The notes under the pieces were generated by a model that saw only the letters and a list, made by a program, of their open reading frames with translations, did no database searches and had not been told where the DNA came from. Made by a program: the position numbers and the translations under genes. Shown one piece after another: positions 7,356-16,226 of a stretch of 64,000 bases of DNA. This DNA comes from Lichenicoccus sp965276875 (GTDB lineage: Bacteria > Pseudomonadota > Alphaproteobacteria > Acetobacterales > Acetobacteraceae), in assembly GCF_965276875.1 (NCBI RefSeq), contig NZ_OZ255701.1:4154001-4218000 (forward strand), read 5' to 3'. The stretch's first letter is position 1. Every line of letters starts with the position of its first letter.

Positions 7356-9038
7356 ATGACCTTGCACTTCGCCGACCTGCACCCGCCGCGGCCAACCAGG
7401 CAGACCCTCGAGGCTGCCCATGCCGCGATCCATACGGACCTCGCCGCTGGTGCTGCGGATCGTCGCGGCACGGCGCTGGCACGATGGGACGAGGAGCGGC
7501 GGCGCTACGAGAGCTGGAGTGCGCTCGTGCATCTGCGCTTCTCGCAGGACACCGCGAACGCCGAGGCGCGCGCCGAGCGCGACTATGCCGACGCACTGGC
7601 ACCTGAGGCGACCCGGCACGAGGTTTCGGTCAAGCGTCATCTGCTGGACCATCCGGATCGCGCCGCCCTGATCGCCGAGCAGGGCGCGCATCGCGTGCGG
7701 CTTTGGGAGATGGATATCACCACCTTCGATCCGGCAATTGCGCCGGCGCTCGAGGAAGAGGCGCGCCTGTGCGCCGAATATACCGAGCTGCTCGCCTCGG
7801 CACGCCTCGACGTCGAGGGCACCCGGGTTAATCTGTCCGGTCTCGCACCGTTCCAGGAAACGCGCGACCGCGATGTGCGCCATCGTGCGGAGCAGGCGCG
7901 CTGGGCGTTCTTTGCAGCCAACGCGGAACGGCTGGACGGGCTCTATGACCGGCTGGTGACGCTTCGCCACGACATGGCGGCGACGCTTGGTTTTGCCAGC
8001 TACACGCCGCTCGGCTACCGGCGCATGCGCAGGGTGGATTACGGTCCCGAGCAGGTGGCGGCGTTCCGCGCCCAGGTGCTCGAGCATGTGGTGCCGCTGG
8101 TGCACAGGCTGCTGCGGCAGCGAACCGCGGAACAGGGTTGGGACCGGCTGTATGCCTGGGACGAAAGTCTGATCGATCCGGCCGGCAATCCGCGTCCTGC
8201 CGGCGCGCACGACCTGCTGATCGAACGCGCCACCATGATGTTCGACCGCATGGGCCCGGCACTCGGCGCCTTCTTCAGGACGATGAACGACGGCGGCTTT
8301 CTCGATCTGCGCAATCGCGACGGCAAGGCGGGAGGCGGCTTTTGCACGTCGTTTCCGACCGAAGGCGTGCCCTTCATCTTTGCCAACTTCAACGGCACCC
8401 ATCACGACATCGCGGTGTTCACGCACGAGATGGGGCACGCCTTTCAGAACTGGCAGAGCCGTGACCTTCCGGGCATCGACCTGCTATGGCCGACCATGGA
8501 CGCCGCAGAGATCAATTCGATGGGGCTCGAGTTCCTCACCTGGCCGCATATGGAATTGATGGTCGAGGAAGGTGCCGCCGACCGCTACCGGCGCATGCAC
8601 CTGATCGCATCGCTGGCGTTCCTGCCTTACGGCGTCTGCGTCGATCACTTCCAGCACGAGATCTATGCCGACCCTGCGATGAGCGCCGAGGGCCGGCATG
8701 CGCTGTGGCGCCGGCTGGAGCGGCTCTATATGCCGTGGCGCGACTATGGCGATCTGGATTATCCGGCGAAAGGCGGACGCTGGCAGGCGCAGCTGCACAT
8801 CTATCGCCTGCCGTTCTACTATATCGATTACACGCTGGCTTTGTGCTGCGCGATGCAGTTCTGGCTGGCGGCGCGGCGCGATGCGGACGATGCCATGCGG
8901 CGTTACACCGCGCTGTGCGGGCAAGGCGGTTCGGCGTCGTTCACCGACCTGGTCGCCTCGGCCGGACTGGTCAGCCCGTTCAGTCCCGGCGCACTCCACG
9001 ATGTCGTGCGCGAGGCGGAGACGGTGCTGGCGCTGTAG
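7356..9038 (+). CDS. M3 family oligoendopeptidase (PepF-like)
   Basis: A 560-residue cytoplasmic zinc peptidase of the M3 (thimet/PepF) family, degrading oligopeptides. The zinc motif HEMGH is at residues 357-361 and the third ligand is Glu392 in NSMGLEF. HIYRLPFYYIDYTLA is the family's C-terminal substrate-tyrosine region. The start at MTLHFADLHPP is preferred over an in-frame start 21 bases upstream because AGGAGA lies 7 bases before it. No signal peptide is present. Confidence 0.9.
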   Translation: MTLHFADLHPPRPTRQTLEAAHAAIHTDLAAGAADRRGTALARWDEERRRYESWSALVHLRFSQDTANAEARAERDYADALAPEATRHEVSVKRHLLDHPDRAALIAEQGAHRVRLWEMDITTFDPAIAPALEEEARLCAEYTELLASARLDVEGTRVNLSGLAPFQETRDRDVRHRAEQARWAFFAANAERLDGLYDRLVTLRHDMAATLGFASYTPLGYRRMRRVDYGPEQVAAFRAQVLEHVVPLVHRLLRQRTAEQGWDRLYAWDESLIDPAGNPRPAGAHDLLIERATMMFDRMGPALGAFFRTMNDGGFLDLRNRDGKAGGGFCTSFPTEGVPFIFANFNGTHHDIAVFTHEMGHAFQNWQSRDLPGIDLLWPTMDAAEINSMGLEFLTWPHMELMVEEGAADRYRRMHLIASLAFLPYGVCVDHFQHEIYADPAMSAEGRHALWRRLERLYMPWRDYGDLDYPAKGGRWQAQLHIYRLPFYYIDYTLALCCAMQFWLAARRDADDAMRRYTALCGQGGSASFTDLVASAGLVSPFSPGALHDVVREAETVLAL

Positions 9039-9041
9039 CCG

Positions 9042-9506
9042 CTACCAGCCGGCGGTTCCCGGACTGCCTTTGAACGGGCCCTTCAGGTTGATGGTGACCC
9101 AGCCACCGTAGAAGCCGCCCGGCTGTGGTGTGACCTGCTCGTCGCCGACGAAACATCCGTCCATCGGACCGGCATAGACCGCGAGATGATCGGCAATCGC
9201 GGTGAAGGCGGGCGTGGGCGCCGGATAGCTCCAGGCGACGGAGTCTGCCTGCCGACCACCCGCCTGGATCGTCCAATATCGCGCGCCGCCCTTCCACTCG
9301 CAAAAGCTGCCGCCGGGCGCAGGAACAACAACGCAATCGCGGAAGCATTCGCGCGGCAGATAGTAGACCGGCGGATGGCTGGTCTCGAGCACCCGGAAAG
9401 CGGCGGTCGTCTCGGCGATCAGAAGCCTGGCAAAACGGATCCGGATTTTATCCGGAACCGCTTGCAGGGCCGGCGGCCGTGGATAGGTCCAGACATCCTC
9501 GACCAT
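9042..9506 (-). CDS. DUF427 domain-containing protein
   Basis: A 154-residue protein of the DUF427 family. The characteristic WKGGARYWT near residue 73, preceded by PPVYYLPRE and followed by VAWSYPAPTPAF and GPMDGCFVGDE, matches the family core. The function is not known; members are small soluble beta-rich proteins. A GTG nine bases upstream is an alternative start. It is convergent with the M3 peptidase, 3 bases away. Confidence 0.85.
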   Translation of the reverse strand: MVEDVWTYPRPPALQAVPDKIRIRFARLLIAETTAAFRVLETSHPPVYYLPRECFRDCVVVPAPGGSFCEWKGGARYWTIQAGGRQADSVAWSYPAPTPAFTAIADHLAVYAGPMDGCFVGDEQVTPQPGGFYGGWVTINLKGPFKGSPGTAGW

Positions 9507-9520
9507 GCCGCCCACGACCG

Positions 9521-10030
9521 TCAGCTTTCCGGCAGCTCTGTCTCCGTCATCTCCGATTCGGACACCTCTGGCTGCGAACTGGCGCTGCGGCGCTGCTTGC
9601 GCGGCGGCTTTGCAGCCTCAGGGGCGTGGCGTGCCGAGAGCTCCACCTCGAGCGTGTCGGCATGTTCGCGCGCGTCGCTGGCAACCTGCTTGAGTTCCTT
9701 GTTCTTTTCGCGAAGCCTGGAAACCGTGCGTTCGAGCTTGGTGACGTGCGCCTCCAGATCGGCCTTGCTCATCTTCGGAGCGGAGGCCGCGAGCTTTGCG
9801 GCAGGGGTCCGCTTGCCCGACATCTTGCTGGCGCGCACACCAACCTTGGGTGCTGGGGTCTTGGCTGCTGACACCTTGGGTGCTGAGGCCCTGGTCGCTG
9901 AAACCTTGGCTACGGGCTTCTTCGCGTTGGTCGAGCCGGCCGGCCGGCCGGGCTTGCGCTTCGGTGCCGGCTCGATAACCATCGAGCGCGACTTGCGTGC
10001 CGGAGATTTGGGTGTGGTCGCGCGCGCCAT
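9521..10030 (-). CDS. Histone H1-like basic coiled-coil protein
   Basis: A 168-residue protein in two parts. Residues 1-95 are Lys/Ala/Pro/Ser-rich with imperfect repeats (SAPKVSAAK, TPAPKVG, TPAAKLAASAPK) and contain KPGRPAGS, close to an AT-hook core. Residues about 97-145 form a charged heptad region (AHVTKLERTVSRLREKNKELKQ) likely to be a coiled coil. This layout resembles AlgP or H1-like nucleoid proteins, so DNA binding is a reasonable inference but not shown. The ATG at 10030 has AGGAAA just upstream. A longer upstream extension is unlike the rest and was discarded. Confidence 0.65.
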   Translation of the reverse strand: MARATTPKSPARKSRSMVIEPAPKRKPGRPAGSTNAKKPVAKVSATRASAPKVSAAKTPAPKVGVRASKMSGKRTPAAKLAASAPKMSKADLEAHVTKLERTVSRLREKNKELKQVASDAREHADTLEVELSARHAPEAAKPPRKQRRSASSQPEVSESEMTETELPES

Positions 10031-10092
10031 GTTTTTTCCTGTTGCGTTGATGTCGTGAAGTCGTGGCGCCCAATTGATCAGGTTTGCCGATT

Positions 10093-10112
10093 CGCAATAT
10101 ATACGGATTGCG
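10093..10112. promoter_or_regulatory. Inverted repeat in divergent promoter region
   Basis: CGCAAT and ATTGCG are perfect arms around an AT-rich 8-base spacer. They sit in the 268-base gap (10031-10298) between the H1-like gene and the triose-phosphate isomerase gene. The location and AT-rich centre fit an operator or promoter element; no binding protein can be named. The rest of the gap holds no convincing gene. Confidence 0.3.
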
Positions 10113-10298
10113 ACCCAATTCAATTACCCTCATTCGTGTGTCGCATGGCGCGTCCCCCTCCGATAATTATGGGTCGGCCAATGCGAGTGCCTCGTCGGCG
10201 CAATCGGTCATTTCGGGTCCCGTTCGCCGGCAGGCTTCCAAATATCGGCCGTGGATTGGTGTCGGCGAGCACTTTGTGGGTCGGACCGGGGAGCTTTC

Positions 10299-11141
10299 AT
10301 GGCGCGCAGATTTGTTGTCGGCACCGGCTGGAAGATGAACCTGCTCGCGCGCGATGTGCCGCCTTACGCCGCGCGCCTGGGCGAGCGGCTACGCGCCATG
10401 CCGCCCGCCGATATCGATATGTTCGTGTTGCCGCCGTTCACCTCGCTGCACGCGGCGCGCGTGGCGTTCGCGGGCTCGCCGGTGCGTCTCGGCGCCCAGA
10501 ATATGCATTGGGAAGCGTCCGGCGCATGGACCGGGGAGATTTCCGCCGCCATGCTGGTCGAAGCAGGCTGCACCTATGTGGCACTTGGCCATAGCGAACG
10601 GCTCGCTTATTTCGCCGAGACCTACGATCTGGTCCGGCGCAAGGCCAGTGCCGCCTTGCGTGCCGGTCTGACACCGATCCTGTGCGTGGGTGAAAGCAGC
10701 GACGAGCGGCAAGCCGGTGTTGCCGACATTGCCCTTGAGCGGCAGGTCGGCTGTGTTCTTGAAGGTTGCGAACACATCGCGGATGTCGTGATCGCCTACG
10801 AGCCGCGCTGGGCCATCGGTCAGCAACAGGCGGCGTCCGTCGCCTATGTGGCCGACCGTCACGGCGCGCTGCGCAGGTTTGCCGCCAGCCGCTACGGCGA
10901 CGCCGTGGCCCAGCGCCTGCGCATTATCTATGGCGGGTCCGTCACACCCGCGAACGGGGCAGAATTGATCGCGGGTGGTGCTGATGTGGACGGGTTGTTC
11001 ATCGGTCGCGCGGCGTGGACCGCCGACGGCTTTGCCGAGATGATCGCAATCGTCTCGGCGGCCGCGACGTCAGCCTCGGATCGCCTCCAGCAGGGTCGGG
11101 CCGAGCACGGCGGGGCTGGGAGCGACCCGCACTCCGGCTGA
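10299..11141 (+). CDS. Triose-phosphate isomerase family, EryH (L-erythrulose-1-phosphate isomerase)-like
   Basis: A 280-residue TIM-barrel isomerase with the catalytic set Lys12 (GTGWKMN), His98 (GHSER) and Glu168 (AYEPRWAIG), plus the YGGSV phosphate loop. Several signatures (GTGWKMN rather than GNWKMN, LGAQNMHWEASGAWTGEIS, DVDGLFIGRAAWTADGF) recall Brucella EryH/TpiA2 more than E. coli TpiA. The substrate may therefore be an erythrulose phosphate rather than, or as well as, triose phosphate. That comparison is from memory. No erythritol genes are nearby, so a general glycolytic role remains possible. The C-terminal 24 codons overlap sucD on the opposite strand. Confidence 0.85.
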   Translation: MARRFVVGTGWKMNLLARDVPPYAARLGERLRAMPPADIDMFVLPPFTSLHAARVAFAGSPVRLGAQNMHWEASGAWTGEISAAMLVEAGCTYVALGHSERLAYFAETYDLVRRKASAALRAGLTPILCVGESSDERQAGVADIALERQVGCVLEGCEHIADVVIAYEPRWAIGQQQAASVAYVADRHGALRRFAASRYGDAVAQRLRIIYGGSVTPANGAELIAGGADVDGLFIGRAAWTADGFAEMIAIVSAAATSASDRLQQGRAEHGGAGSDPHSG

Positions 11142-11945
11142 ACGCAGCGCCTCGATTTTCGCACCCGCGGTGTCGCTGCCGCCGGTGATCACCGCCCCCG
11201 CATGGCCCATGCGACGCCCGGGCGGCGCCGTGGCGCCGGCGATGAAGCCGACGGTGGGCTTCTTGACCTTGTTGTCCTTGAGGAAGGTTGCGGCATCGAT
11301 CTCCGATGCGCCGCCGATCTCGCCGATCATGACGATCGATTCCGTCTCCGGATCGCCCAGGAACAGCTCCAGCACCTCGATGAAGTCCATCCCCTTCACC
11401 GGGTCGCCGCCGATGCCGACGCAACTGCTCTGCCCGAGCCCGACCGCGGTCGTCTGCGCCACCGCCTCGTAGGTCAGGGTGCCGGAGCGTGAGACGATGC
11501 CGACCTTGCCACGCCGGTGGATATGGCCCGGCATGATGCCGATCTTGCAGGCCTCGGGGGTGATCACACCAGGGCAGTTGGGGCCGACAAGAAGGCTTTT
11601 CGAGCCGACCAGCGCACGGCTGACCCGGATCATGTCGAGCACCGGAATGCCCTCGGTGATACAGACAATCAACGGCATTTCGGCATCGATCGCCTCGAGG
11701 ATGGCGTCGGCCGCGAACGGCGGCGGCACGTAGATGACGGAGGCATCGGCCTGGGTCCTCGCGCGCGCCTCAACGACGGTATCAAAAACCGGCAGGCCGA
11801 GATGGGTCTGCCCACCTTTGCCAGGGGTGGTGCCGCCGACCATTTTGGTACCGTAGGCGATCGCCTGCTCGGCATGAAAGGTGCCCTGGGCACCCGTAAA
11901 GCCCTGGGTGATGACACGGGTCTGGGCGTTGACGAGGATGGCCAT
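11070..11945 (-). CDS. sucD: Succinate-CoA ligase alpha subunit
   Basis: This 291-residue subunit binds CoA and carries the phosphohistidine of the ADP/GDP-forming succinyl-CoA synthetase of the TCA cycle. QGFTGAQGTFHAEQAI is the CoA-binding N-terminus, VGPNCPGVITP the conserved centre, and His248 in RRMGHAGAVITGG the phosphorylated histidine. The ATG overlaps the sucC stop by one base. Malate-CoA ligase (MtkB) is a close relative, but no serine-cycle genes are nearby, so SucD is preferred. Confidence 0.95.
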   Translation of the reverse strand: MAILVNAQTRVITQGFTGAQGTFHAEQAIAYGTKMVGGTTPGKGGQTHLGLPVFDTVVEARARTQADASVIYVPPPFAADAILEAIDAEMPLIVCITEGIPVLDMIRVSRALVGSKSLLVGPNCPGVITPEACKIGIMPGHIHRRGKVGIVSRSGTLTYEAVAQTTAVGLGQSSCVGIGGDPVKGMDFIEVLELFLGDPETESIVMIGEIGGASEIDAATFLKDNKVKKPTVGFIAGATAPPGRRMGHAGAVITGGSDTAGAKIEALRSAGVRVAPSPAVLGPTLLEAIRG

Positions 11946-13147
11946 TATGCCGTCGCTCCCTGCTTGACTGCGTGGACGATCTTGCGGGCGGCATCCGAGA
12001 GATCGTCGGCGTTGATGATGGGAAGGCCGGACTCGTTGATCAGCTTTTGTCCGAGCTCGACGTTGGTGCCCTCCAGGCGGACCACCAGCGGCACGTGCAG
12101 CTTGACCTCGCGCGACGCCTCGATGACCGCCTGCGCGATGATGTCGCAGCGCATGATGCCGCCGAAGATGTTGACCAGGATGCCTTTGACGTTGGCGTCC
12201 GACAGCAGGATCTTGAACGCCGCGACGACCCGCTCCTTGGTGGCGCCGCCGCCGACATCGAGGAAGTTGGCGGGCTCCGCACCCTCCAGCTTGATGATGT
12301 CCATGGTTGCCATCGCCAGACCCGCGCCGTTGACCATGCAGCCGATATTGCCGTCCAGCGCGATGTAGCTCAGCCCGTGCCTGGCGGCCTCGAGCTCCTT
12401 GGGATCTTCCTCAAATTCGTCCCGGAGTTCCTCGAGTTCGGGATGCCGGAACAGCGCGTTGTCGTCGAAGCTCAGTTTGGCGTCGAGTGCTACGAGGCCG
12501 CCCGCGCCGGTGACGACCAGCGGGTTGATCTCGATGATCGCGCAATCGAGTGCCACGAACGCCTCGTAGGCGCTGCCGACGACGCGCGCGAAGGCGGCGG
12601 CCGACTTGCCCGCGAGCCCCAGCGCGCGGGCGAGCTTGCGGCCGACATACGGCGAAAACCCGATCGCGGGATCGATGCTCTCGCGCAGGATCTTCTCGGG
12701 GCTGTGGCTTGCCACCTCCTCGATTTCCATCCCACCTTCCTGGCTTGCGACAATGGTCACCCGCCCGGTCGCACGATCGACGAGCAGCGACAAATACAGC
12801 TCACGGGCGATGTCGCAGCCGGCCTCTATATAGAGACGGTGCACGATGCGGCCGGCCGGCCCGGTCTGCTTGGTGACCAACGTGCTGTTGAGCATGGCAC
12901 GCGCCGCCTGCTCGGCCTCGTCGGGCGACTTGACCAGGCGGACGCCGCCTTTGCCGTTCGGATCTTCCTTGAAGCGTCCGGCGCCGCGTCCCCCGGCATG
13001 GATCTGCGATTTGACCACGATCACCGGACCGGGGAGGGTGCGGGCGGCGATCAGGGCTTCCTCAGGCGAGCGCGCGACGCGGCCCTCCAGCACCGGCATG
13101 CCAAAACCCTTGAGCAAGGTCTTGGCCTGATATTCATGGATGTTCAT
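11945..13147 (-). CDS. sucC: Succinate-CoA ligase beta subunit
   Basis: A 400-residue ATP-grasp subunit that binds nucleotide and succinate. MNIHEYQAKTLL is the canonical N-terminus, VVKSQIHAGGRG the nucleotide loop, and NFLDVGGGA and VNIFGGIMRCD the succinate/CoA site near the end. The start at 13147 is chosen because it matches family length; the frame continues 28 codons upstream without similarity. It forms a two-gene operon with sucD. The 199-base gap upstream, to the divergent diiron gene, holds no other gene. Confidence 0.96.
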   Translation of the reverse strand: MNIHEYQAKTLLKGFGMPVLEGRVARSPEEALIAARTLPGPVIVVKSQIHAGGRGAGRFKEDPNGKGGVRLVKSPDEAEQAARAMLNSTLVTKQTGPAGRIVHRLYIEAGCDIARELYLSLLVDRATGRVTIVASQEGGMEIEEVASHSPEKILRESIDPAIGFSPYVGRKLARALGLAGKSAAAFARVVGSAYEAFVALDCAIIEINPLVVTGAGGLVALDAKLSFDDNALFRHPELEELRDEFEEDPKELEAARHGLSYIALDGNIGCMVNGAGLAMATMDIIKLEGAEPANFLDVGGGATKERVVAAFKILLSDANVKGILVNIFGGIMRCDIIAQAVIEASREVKLHVPLVVRLEGTNVELGQKLINESGLPIINADDLSDAARKIVHAVKQGATA

Positions 13148-13346
13148 AAGGGCTGCGGCTCCTTTCCCTGGTCTGCAATTATCGCACCGTGTCGGCGGCG
13201 AGTCACCAGGGGGCGCCCTGGGGGCCGACAACGGATGTTCCGTGGCGACAAAGCAACAGATCGGCCGCGCGCGGTTTCACCTTTGGCCAAGCGGTGTCAC
13301 CTTATGCGCACGAGACGGCGCGGACGAATATGAGGCAGTTTGAACG

Positions 13347-14177
13347 ATGAAGCATTGGCGGATCGATGACATGGCATGGGAGCAGTTCGATGCGAGCCGG
13401 GTCGACCCCGAGATCGTGCTCCTGGTCAAGGCGGCGTCGGTGGTCGAGCGCAACGGCACCGACTACGCCACCTACCTCAAGAACGTCTTCACCGACGATC
13501 CCGACTTTCGCATGGCCGCCCAGAACTGGTCCGTCGAGGAGGTGCAGCACGGCGATGCCTTGGGACGCTGGGCGATGCTGGCGGAGCCGTCCTGGGACTA
13601 CCCGGCTGCCTTTGCCCGCTACCGCGCCGCCTACAGCATCCCGATCGAGGTTGATGCCTCGGTGCGTGGCTCGCGCACCGGCGAATTGATCGCGCGCTGC
13701 ATGGTCGAGACCGGCACCTCGTCCTTCTATACGGCGCTGGCGGACGCCACTGGCGAGCCGGTGCTGAAAGCCATTTGCAAGCAGATCGCCGCCGACGAGT
13801 ACCGACACTTCAAACTATTCTACGACCATATGCAGCGCTACCTGAAGCGCGAGCAGATTGGCGTCCTGCGACGCACCCGTATCGCGCTTGGCCGGGTGAC
13901 CGAGACCGAGGACGACGAACTTGCCCTCGCCTTTCACTGCACAAACGAGGCGGCCGGCCTGCCGTATGATCATCAACGCTGCATCGCCGCCTACATGTCG
14001 CGGGCGATGGGGTTCTACCGTCGCCCGCATCTCGACCGCGCGGTCGGCATGATCTTCAAGACGATCGGGTTCACGCCACATGGGCGCGTGCGGCGGGCTG
14101 CCTCCGCGCTCGCCTTTCTCGCACTGCGACGGCGCCGAAGCCGCTTCATCGCGCGCGCGACGGGCGACGCGACATGA
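13347..14177 (+). CDS. Ferritin-like diiron protein (acyl-ACP desaturase-like fold)
   Basis: A 276-residue protein with a complete four-helix diiron signature: Glu34, then E65-x2-H68 (EEVQHG), Glu121 (METGTSSF-like region), then E151-x2-H154 (DEYRHF). This E...ExxH...E...ExxH spacing is that of acyl-ACP desaturases and related carboxylate-bridged diiron proteins. The C-terminal 30 residues are very arginine-rich. The reaction is unknown; oxidation of a lipid or small molecule is an inference. It overlaps the following M13 peptidase gene as ATGA, so the two are co-translated. Confidence 0.75.
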   Translation: MKHWRIDDMAWEQFDASRVDPEIVLLVKAASVVERNGTDYATYLKNVFTDDPDFRMAAQNWSVEEVQHGDALGRWAMLAEPSWDYPAAFARYRAAYSIPIEVDASVRGSRTGELIARCMVETGTSSFYTALADATGEPVLKAICKQIAADEYRHFKLFYDHMQRYLKREQIGVLRRTRIALGRVTETEDDELALAFHCTNEAAGLPYDHQRCIAAYMSRAMGFYRRPHLDRAVGMIFKTIGFTPHGRVRRAASALAFLALRRRRSRFIARATGDAT

Positions 14178-16216
14178 AGCCAGGCGCCGTAATCCTCCGC
14201 GCCTGCGTGGCGGCCCTGTTCCTCGCCGCCGGCGTGCCCGTACACGCCACCCAGACCGCGTCCAAGGCATTCGGTCCCTGGGGTTTCGACCTCTCCGGAC
14301 GCAACACCGCAATCGCGCCTGGCAACAACTTTTACGGCTATGCCGACGGCACCTATGTCAGGAACCTGGTGATCCCCGCGGACCACACCTCCTGGGGCGC
14401 CTTCGACATGCTGGCCGAGCTGTCGCGCCAGCGTGTGCACACGATTCTCGTCCAGGTTTCCGCGCACCCCGTATTCGCGCCGAGCAGCACCCAGGAGAAG
14501 CTGGGAACTTTTTACGCCGCCTTCATGGATGAGGCGGCGGTCGAGAAACGCGGCGACGCTCCGCTGGCCGGTGATCTCGACGCCATTCGCAAGATCAGCG
14601 ACCGAGCCGGCTTCGCGCGCCTGCTTGGCACCGCCCAGAGCAATTATCAGACATCGCTGTTCGCGTTGTCGATCGAACCCGACGCCAAGAACCCGAAGAT
14701 CTATTCCGTCGTCCTCGGACAGGGCGGCACAGGACTGCCCGACCGCGACTACTATTTACAACCCGCATTTGCCGACAAGAAGGCCGCCTATCAGCTTTAT
14801 GTCGGCCAGATGCTGGGTCTGATCGGTTGGCCGGACGCCAGCAAGCAGGCGGCCGCGGTGGTAGCCTTCGAGGACAAGATCGCGCATGCGCAATGGTCCA
14901 AGGCAGCCCAGCGCGATCCGGTGAAGACCTACAATCCGACCTCGCTCGCCGACCTACAAAAGTTCGCGCCCGACTTCAACTGGAACGTCTATCTGCAGGG
15001 TGCCGGCATAAAGACCGGCATGCTGGTGCTGCAGGAGAAATCCGCGATCATCGACGAGACCAGGATCGCCGCTGTTACCGACATGCCGACGCTGCGCGCC
15101 TGGCTCGCCTTCCATCTGGTGGATAATGCGTCAAGTGTGCTGCCGCGCGTCTTCGTTACGGCCGCCTTCGATTTCCACGGCAAGACCCTGGGTGGCCAGC
15201 CGCAGAACGCGCCGCGCTGGAAGCGCGCCGTGGCCGCGACCAGCGACGCGATGGGCATGGCGATCGGCAAGATCTACGTGGCGCGCTATTTTCCGCCCGC
15301 GGCACGCGAGACGATGCGCCATTTGACCGACGCGCTGAAGGCGGCGTTCCGGGTGAGGTTGCAGAACAACAGCTGGATGAGCCCGCACACCAAGGCGCTA
15401 GCGGTAGGCAAGCTCGATCATTTTGCGGTCCAGATCGGTTACCCCAACAAGTGGCGCGATTATTCCGGCCTAACGGTCAGGCTTGACGATCTCTACGACG
15501 ACAGCGAACGCGCCATCGGCTTCGAATGGCGCTACTGGCTGGATCATCTCGGCCACCCGGTCAACCGTAACGAATGGGACATGACGCCGCAGACGGTGAA
15601 CGCCTACAACAATCCGCCGTTCGACGAGGTGGTGTTCCCGGCGGCGATCCTGCAGCCGCCGTTCTTCAATCCAGCGGCCGACCCCGCGATCAACTTCGGC
15701 GCAATCGGCGGCGTCATCGGGCACGAGATGACGCACTCCTTCGACGACGAAGGCCGCAAATACGACGCGCAGGGGCGCCTGCAAGATTGGTGGACCAAAC
15801 AGGATGCGGCCCGGTTTGATGCGCGCGCCGACCGTCTGGGCGCGCAGTTCGATGCGATGCAGCCGCTCCCTGGCGCCCATATCAACGGCAAGCTGACAAT
15901 GGGCGAGAACATCGCCGATCTCGGCGGTCTCACGCTGGCGCTGGATGCCTATCATGCATCACTGCACGGCAAGCCGGCGCCGGTCCTCGATGGTTTGACC
16001 GGCGATCAGCGGGTGTTCCTCGGCTGGGCCCAGGTCTGGCGCCAAAAGCTGCGTCCCGATCGGCAGCGCGAGCTTCTCGTCGCCGATCCGCATTCGCCAC
16101 CGATGGCGCGCGTGAACGGCCCGCTGCGCAATATCGACGGCTGGTACAAGGCCTGGAACGTCAGGCCGGGCGACGCGCTCTATCTCGCGCCGAAGGACCG
16201 CGTGATGATTTGGTAG
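14174..16216 (+). CDS. M13 family metallopeptidase (neprilysin/PepO-like), exported
   Basis: A 680-residue protein with a Sec signal peptide (about residues 1-26, ending near VHA). The zinc site is HEMTH at 517-521 in GGVIGHEMTHSFDDEG. Glu578 in GENIADLGGL is the third ligand, and the Asp of the same motif is the supporting residue. VNAYNNPPFDEVVFPAAILQPPFF is the NAYY-like substrate motif, and the end (YLAPKDRVMIW) matches the family's terminal Trp. A periplasmic oligopeptide-processing role is expected. The start overlaps the diiron gene. Confidence 0.93.
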   Translation: MKPGAVILRACVAALFLAAGVPVHATQTASKAFGPWGFDLSGRNTAIAPGNNFYGYADGTYVRNLVIPADHTSWGAFDMLAELSRQRVHTILVQVSAHPVFAPSSTQEKLGTFYAAFMDEAAVEKRGDAPLAGDLDAIRKISDRAGFARLLGTAQSNYQTSLFALSIEPDAKNPKIYSVVLGQGGTGLPDRDYYLQPAFADKKAAYQLYVGQMLGLIGWPDASKQAAAVVAFEDKIAHAQWSKAAQRDPVKTYNPTSLADLQKFAPDFNWNVYLQGAGIKTGMLVLQEKSAIIDETRIAAVTDMPTLRAWLAFHLVDNASSVLPRVFVTAAFDFHGKTLGGQPQNAPRWKRAVAATSDAMGMAIGKIYVARYFPPAARETMRHLTDALKAAFRVRLQNNSWMSPHTKALAVGKLDHFAVQIGYPNKWRDYSGLTVRLDDLYDDSERAIGFEWRYWLDHLGHPVNRNEWDMTPQTVNAYNNPPFDEVVFPAAILQPPFFNPAADPAINFGAIGGVIGHEMTHSFDDEGRKYDAQGRLQDWWTKQDAARFDARADRLGAQFDAMQPLPGAHINGKLTMGENIADLGGLTLALDAYHASLHGKPAPVLDGLTGDQRVFLGWAQVWRQKLRPDRQRELLVADPHSPPMARVNGPLRNIDGWYKAWNVRPGDALYLAPKDRVMIW

Positions 16217-16226
16217 GAAGCCGAAC

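Noticed and set aside
9521..10030. Tandem DNA repeats or a CRISPR-like array in the Lys/Ala-rich gene
   Set aside because: The repetition is imperfect and in codon register (protein-level low complexity); there are no regular spacers.
11070..13147. Malate-CoA ligase (MtkAB) of the serine cycle
   Set aside because: Sequence alone cannot fully separate it from SucCD, but no methylotrophy or serine-cycle genes are nearby, and the motifs fit standard alphaproteobacterial SucCD.
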